A stretch of 64,000 nt of DNA, from assembly GCA_002712005.1 (NCBI GenBank), contig PASP01000017.1:60808-124807 (forward strand), written 5' to 3'. A program made the position numbers and the translations under genes. Source of the stretch: Halobacteriovoraceae bacterium (GTDB lineage Bacteria; Bdellovibrionota; Bacteriovoracia; Bacteriovoracales; Bacteriovoracaceae). The notes below the pieces were generated by a model. That model made no database searches and had not been told where the DNA came from. It saw only the letters and a program-made list of their open reading frames with translations. Positions 59,614-64,000 of this stretch are shown here, in pieces. How positions within the stretch are numbered: position 1 is the stretch's first letter; every line of letters begins with the position of its first letter.

Positions 59614-62600
59614 CTACTGATTCACACAGAATTCAGCTTCTGGATATTGTTTACAGAGAAAGGATTTCATCTGACGATTCTCTCTTCTTATCTCTTCATT
59701 TTGCTCCATGATGATTGAATTCTGTTCTTGAAGCTTGATATTTTCTTTTTTAATGGAGCTAAGCTCCCTCTTATTTTCACTCTGACCTTTAAAGAGTTCT
59801 TTAATCGCTTCAATGAGAGGCCCAATTAGACCCGAATAATTAACGGAGAGAAAACCCGTTTCCTTATTTTCATAAACGGCTTCCGGAAATTGTTTCTGAA
59901 CATCCTGAGCGATTACTCCAATTTGTCGATGTTGATCACGATCCTTATCTTTCCAAAAATAAGTCACCCCTTCAATCTTCATAAGACGCTCAATGGGATC
60001 ATCAATGGAGGCAATCTCTCTCTTAAGCCTACGATCAGAAGTGTGGACCGTTGAGCCCGAAACAGCAATATTCCCATTTACATCCAATTTTTGTGCAGGA
60101 TTATTCGTTCCTATTCCTGTGTAACCATTAGAAATATCAATATTAACGGAATTCGCTGTCCCCGTGTAATTACCTATGGCCAACATGGTTCCTGAATTAC
60201 CTAAATTAATTTGGGCCTTCTCTCCAATTCCATTTTCAAGCATGATATAACCATCGCCTTTCAAATGAAGCTGCTTCTCCGGTGCCACTGTTCCTATACC
60301 TATTTTACCATCAGAAGTAATTCTCATATGGGCCGTATTATTGGTACCAATCGTTATATCATCAGCGTTAAGAGTAGCTATAGATAGTCCACTATCAGCG
60401 ATAATTGAATTCCCATCCATCGCCAAATTGATAGAAGAATTAGCTTCCCCTACTCTAAAATAACCTCCATTAATTGCATAACTCCCCCATGTCCCCGTTG
60501 TGCCAGTTCCATTAATATGGAGTTTTTGCTCTGGAGTAGATGTACCAATCCCTACATCACCATTATTTTTAATGCGCAAGAATTCGGAATCATTCGACTG
60601 ACTCGTAAGCTCTTTACGAATCACAAAGTCAACATCTTGATTAGTATTATATACGGTCCCTAGATGGTAACCGTCCCCTGCAACTTCAGTTCTTAAAAAG
60701 GCAGTATTTCCATCAGTATTATTATCGTTGGCAACTTGTAAGATAGAATTATTTCGATAAGAAACAGTGGCGGAATTATCAATCGATTCTCTCACATCAA
60801 AAAGAGAAGTCGGTGTTGAAGTTTTTATCCCCACTTTCCCATCACTTAACATAGTCATATGTGAAGTGTGTGCATTTACATCTGTTGTCGTCCCATACAC
60901 GAAGCGTAGAGATCCGTCTCCTGCACCATTGACGTTGGTTTGTCTTATAATCCCCCAGGCGTTATCGAAACTATTAGTCGTATCATCAACCTGCTTAAAG
61001 AACATACCAGAACCCCATGTGGCTTCTGATGTTGAAACAAGAGAGCTCCACGCATTCTTAGCAAGAAAAGAGAAAGAATCATTAGAGTATAACCAATCTG
61101 AGCCTAAATCATCTTCCGAAACTTGAAAATGAGTCACAGGATTTAATACGCCTATTCCAACATGGCCATTCCTATTAAGACTTAAAATATCACCAGCACC
61201 ATTTCCATTGAAACGAAGAGCACCACTGCCCCCAATCCCATTATTTCCATCATAACGGATAGTAAAGTGATCTTGAGTAGTATTTTCAGAGAAAACAATA
61301 CTTCCGGAATTATCAATATTATTCGTATCTGCTTCAAAGCGAAGAACCTTATTATCTCCCTTAATCACTAAAGCTTCAGAAGGTGAATTAGTCCCTAAAC
61401 CAACATTTCCAGTACTCCCACGAATATGCATAACCGACTTATCAAAACTTCCATCGCTATTATAGGAATCAAACTGCCATCCTCCATTTCCGGATCCTCT
61501 ATGATTGAGAAAGTGAGTCCTTCCTCCCCCATTATCTTCATTCCAACCAATAAAGGCCCCTTGGTAAGGCAGAACTGTTGTCGCTACATCCCCATCACTA
61601 TTGGCCAGAGTTCGTCCTCCAAGCATAATCGCTCCAGAAACATGAAGTCTTTCATCAGGGTCATTATTATAAATTCCAACATAACCTTCACGCGTGATTC
61701 TCATCCTCTCCGCAAGAGCGGATCCATTGTGAGTACCAAAGGCAAGAGCAGCATCGATAGCACTGGTAGTCGACTTCTCTGTGCGAATAAATCCGACAGG
61801 AGTTCCTGACGAAGATAACGTTAGGCCAGATTTGTGAGTTAACGAATTGCCACCGTGATCAAGATTGAGTTCAGCTGACCCATTGGTTGAACGAATATGT
61901 TGTCTTCTCGTACCAGTACCAGTCAGAAGTCCCGATGGAGAAACGGTCCCGATACCAATATTCCCAGAGGCATCAATGCGCATAGACTCGGTTCCACCAT
62001 TACTTGCTGCTAACATATCAGCACCTGGCCTAAACCAACCTGTGTCTTCATCACCAGCAAAGGAAAAAGTGGGTAAAGCTGCTGTACCATTTGAAGTTTT
62101 AAATACACCCCCACCTACGGTGGGAGAAACGAGCCCCGTTGCGTTGAAGTCAAAAATATTACTTCCTCCAACCGTAACTTCTAAGGTATCTGCTGTAGCC
62201 GAATAAAAACCAGTATCTGAATCACCACTGAAAGAATAACCAGGTGATGATGCCGAGCCACCATCCGAAGCAATATTTGATGCCGCTACAGCACCTTCAA
62301 ATGAGCTCGCTTTCACTACCCCATTAACATCCACTTTTGCTGTTGGAGAAGCTACTCCAACACCTAAGTTGCCATCAATGATAAAATTATTTACTGCTCT
62401 CAAAGAGCGGCCATAAGTTGCATCTTCTGAAGAATAAGCAAAGAGTTCATTATCTAATTTTCTATTCGAGTAGGTGGCAACAATATTTGTGATTAAGGGA
62501 TCATCATCTTGAACTAACTTCAACCAATCGGATTCGACTCTAATATTGGCATTGGCAAAACCATTAAAATTCCAATTCATAGCATGGATAATGGAATTCG

Positions 62601-64000
62601 ATTCAATTCGAATCGCCGCCCAGGTATCGCCATTATATTCAATCTCACTCCAGCCTAGAATTGATTCATTTGATCCTTTGTTTAAAACTTTAAAGATATC
62701 CCCTGTCAAAGTATCATAAGTATTAGAGGAAGAATTAAATGCAATTTCAGCAGATAAGTATCGCCCAGCACTTCCTGAATATCGTGAACCCGTAATATTT
62801 CCCACTACGGCTCCTGCAACATTTCTCTTCATAATAAGAAGATAATATTGATGGGAACTCCAGTCTGGTGAACTATGAGAAACCTTATTTGTTAAAATAT
62901 GGTAATCACTACTTAATATCGATTCATCTCCTGCTACATGAAAATTTGCCTCAGGAGAGGCCGTACCAACTCCTATATTCCCACCAGAAGTAAGAACAAG
63001 GATATTATCTCTTGAGTCACCAGGATTACTACCTGTACTAAAATTTAAATAATTTCCATCACCACGATTACTTGTGATCCAATAGCGGGCCTGTGTACTA
63101 GACTGAATGGAAAGACCAGAGTCGACATCGGTAGATGTTTTAAAAAGACCAAATCCATCATTGACGACTAATTTTTCCGCAGGATTTATTGTTCCAATCC
63201 CTACATTACCTGTATCAGAAATTCTCATTCTCTCTTCAGCACTTCCTGAGCCCGAGGGTGAGGTTAAGAAACTTAAAATAGAAGGATGATCGGATGAATT
63301 AAAATCAGCAGCAGCAAGTCCTTGAATCCCTGCCGATTTATAGCCATTACCTTCATCTGAACCAAACCAAAGAGACCCTAATTCTTGATTGAGAAAGGGA
63401 GCTTCAATTGTAGAATTACTTAAAATTAAATCAGCGCCATCATTACCAGCATTTTTATGAATATGAAGCTCTTCCCTAGGAGCTGAACGCCCAATGGCAA
63501 CTTTGCCCGTATTATCAATTCTTATTCTCTCTACTCCCCCAGTACTTGCAGCAAGAGTATCCGCAGCTGGAGAAAACCATCCCGTATCTTCATCTCCGTT
63601 GAAAGTAAAAGTTGGGGTCGCCGCAGAAGAAGCCGCTGTTCTGAGAACCCCTCCCCCTACAGTACTTGATCGAATCTCTGTCGTTGTCATATCAAAGATA
63701 TTCGATCCACCTAAACTAACTTCAATAGTATCAGCGCTTCCTGAATAGAAACCTGTATTTGAATCTGACGAAAAAGTATAAGAAGGATTTGCCGCACTTC
63801 CTGCTCCGACACTGGCCGAAGTACTGGTAACGGGACCGTTAAATCCTGAAGCGGTAATCACTCCACTCACTTCTAATGCAGTCGTTGGAGTTGTCGTTCC
63901 AATTCCAACAAAGCCCTGTGAATTAATTCGCATGGCCTCACTTAAGACATCATCTTGCGTGGTATAAAAAGCGAAGTACGAATCACGATCCGTGGTATCA
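59614..64000 (-). CDS. S74 endosialidase-chaperone fibre protein (5' end beyond window)
   Basis: The frame stays open to the right edge (about 22 further residues upstream of Met at 63933), so only the C-terminal part of at least 1439 residues is present. It consists of trimeric beta-fibre repeats (GNVGIGTSTPEQKLHI type) and two copies of a larger unit containing DTGFYS and DEDTGWF. It ends with a Peptidase_S74 chaperone domain. The self-cleavage dyad is seen in SDRRLKREI, with Ser and Lys spaced by five residues. S74 domains trimerise and then release from phage tail fibres and some bacterial adhesins. It lies upstream of, and on the same strand as, the fibre lipoprotein. No phage gene is nearby. 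Confidence 0.88.
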   Translation of the reverse strand, partial: DTTDRDSYFAFYTTQDDVLSEAMRINSQGFVGIGTTTPTTALEVSGVITASGFNGPVTSTSASVGAGSAANPSYTFSSDSNTGFYSGSADTIEVSLGGSNIFDMTTTEIRSSTVGGGVLRTAASSAATPTFTFNGDEDTGWFSPAADTLAASTGGVERIRIDNTGKVAIGRSAPREELHIHKNAGNDGADLILSNSTIEAPFLNQELGSLWFGSDEGNGYKSAGIQGLAAADFNSSDHPSILSFLTSPSGSGSAEERMRISDTGNVGIGTINPAEKLVVNDGFGLFKTSTDVDSGLSIQSSTQARYWITSNRGDGNYLNFSTGSNPGDSRDNILVLTSGGNIGVGTASPEANFHVAGDESILSSDYHILTNKVSHSSPDWSSHQYYLLIMKRNVAGAVVGNITGSRYSGSAGRYLSAEIAFNSSSNTYDTLTGDIFKVLNKGSNESILGWSEIEYNGDTWAAIRIESNSIIHAMNWNFNGFANANIRVESDWLKLVQDDDPLITNIVATYSNRKLDNELFAYSSEDATYGRSLRAVNNFIIDGNLGVGVASPTAKVDVNGVVKASSFEGAVAASNIASDGGSASSPGYSFSGDSDTGFYSATADTLEVTVGGSNIFDFNATGLVSPTVGGGVFKTSNGTAALPTFSFAGDEDTGWFRPGADMLAASNGGTESMRIDASGNIGIGTVSPSGLLTGTGTRRQHIRSTNGSAELNLDHGGNSLTHKSGLTLSSSGTPVGFIRTEKSTTSAIDAALAFGTHNGSALAERMRITREGYVGIYNNDPDERLHVSGAIMLGGRTLANSDGDVATTVLPYQGAFIGWNEDNGGGRTHFLNHRGSGNGGWQFDSYNSDGSFDKSVMHIRGSTGNVGLGTNSPSEALVIKGDNKVLRFEADTNNIDNSGSIVFSENTTQDHFTIRYDGNNGIGGSGALRFNGNGAGDILSLNRNGHVGIGVLNPVTHFQVSEDDLGSDWLYSNDSFSFLAKNAWSSLVSTSEATWGSGMFFKQVDDTTNSFDNAWGIIRQTNVNGAGDGSLRFVYGTTTDVNAHTSHMTMLSDGKVGIKTSTPTSLFDVRESIDNSATVSYRNNSILQVANDNNTDGNTAFLRTEVAGDGYHLGTVYNTNQDVDFVIRKELTSQSNDSEFLRIKNNGDVGIGTSTPEQKLHINGTGTTGTWGSYAINGGYFRVGEANSSINLAMDGNSIIADSGLSIATLNADDITIGTNNTAHMRITSDGKIGIGTVAPEKQLHLKGDGYIMLENGIGEKAQINLGNSGTMLAIGNYTGTANSVNIDISNGYTGIGTNNPAQKLDVNGNIAVSGSTVHTSDRRLKREIASIDDPIERLMKIEGVTYFWKDKDRDQHRQIGVIAQDVQKQFPEAVYENKETGFLSVNYSGLIGPLIEAIKELFKGQSENKRELSSIKKENIKLQEQNSIIMEQNEEIRRENRQMKSFLCKQYPEAEFCVNQ

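Noticed and set aside
53277..64000. Prophage hypothesis for the fibre genes
   Set aside because: No capsid, portal, terminase, integrase or lysis gene is present, and one fibre is a lipoprotein. Bacterial surface fibres explain the data better.

Overview
The window is a 64-kb piece of an AT-rich, gene-dense bacterial chromosome. It carries no rRNA, tRNA, insertion sequence, prophage or CRISPR array that I can see. Gene content points to the Bdellovibrionota, most likely the Bacteriovorax/Halobacteriovorax side. It has a gliding-machinery (Glt/Agl-type) cluster, many lipoproteins with strong lipoboxes, giant modular surface proteins, phage-tail-fibre-like proteins with an endosialidase-type chaperone domain, a ClpB with a compact middle domain, and many exported proteins of unknown function. 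The placement is inference from gene families, not from a marker gene.

Layout. (1) 1-13152, plus strand: a gene tail, a lipoprotein, then a tightly packed cluster. It holds a VWA-domain lipoprotein, an outer-membrane barrel protein, a repeat protein, a small exported protein, a TolQ/ExbB-type protein, two TolR/ExbD-type proteins, a 1027-residue TPR protein, a TPR lipoprotein and an FHA-TM-AgmX/TonB_C-type protein. This set resembles the Myxococcus Agl motor with Glt envelope proteins, and the VWA lipoprotein is positioned like an adhesin such as CglB. (2) 13296-17396: a flavoprotein, and a histidine kinase overlapping an exported amidohydrolase. (3) 17420-27132, mostly minus strand: a 1906-residue modular lipoprotein, a 52-residue Pmp3-type protein too short for routine ORF calling, and a lipoprotein subtilase paired with a separate membrane-anchored gene that resembles a subtilase prodomain. 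(4) 27242-29409: a barrel protein, a Cys/Lys-rich mini-lipoprotein and a 2-oxoglutarate oxygenase. (5) 29609-37169: mainly housekeeping genes. These are an operon of glpX, an SRPBCC protein, an unknown protein and a YggS protein, plus PilZ, pgsA, serB, an exported methyltransferase-fold lipoprotein and panD. (6) 37260-43501: small exported proteins, a 1290-residue unknown membrane protein with an LRR partner, and a cyclic-nucleotide-binding domain protein. (7) 43589-51136: clpB behind a sigma-32-like promoter, an MscS channel, a receiver-only response regulator paired with a conserved unknown protein, a 43-residue membrane peptide and a trypsin-like protease. (8) 51210-64000: a ZnuD-like TonB-dependent receptor, then two giant fibre proteins on the minus strand. 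One is a lipoprotein with repeated coiled-coil modules. The other has a C-terminal S74 chaperone domain and runs off the window.

Themes. Much of the accessory content is cell-surface: gliding motor plus adhesin, long modular lipoproteins, fibre-like adhesins and secreted proteases. This fits an attachment or predation lifestyle. The observations I find most worth a second look are the CglB-like gene at the head of the Glt-type cluster, the split prodomain/subtilase pair, the roughly 80-residue module nested five times inside other domains of the 1906-residue lipoprotein, the paired fibre genes, and an exact TCTACACTT motif found only upstream of surface or membrane genes.
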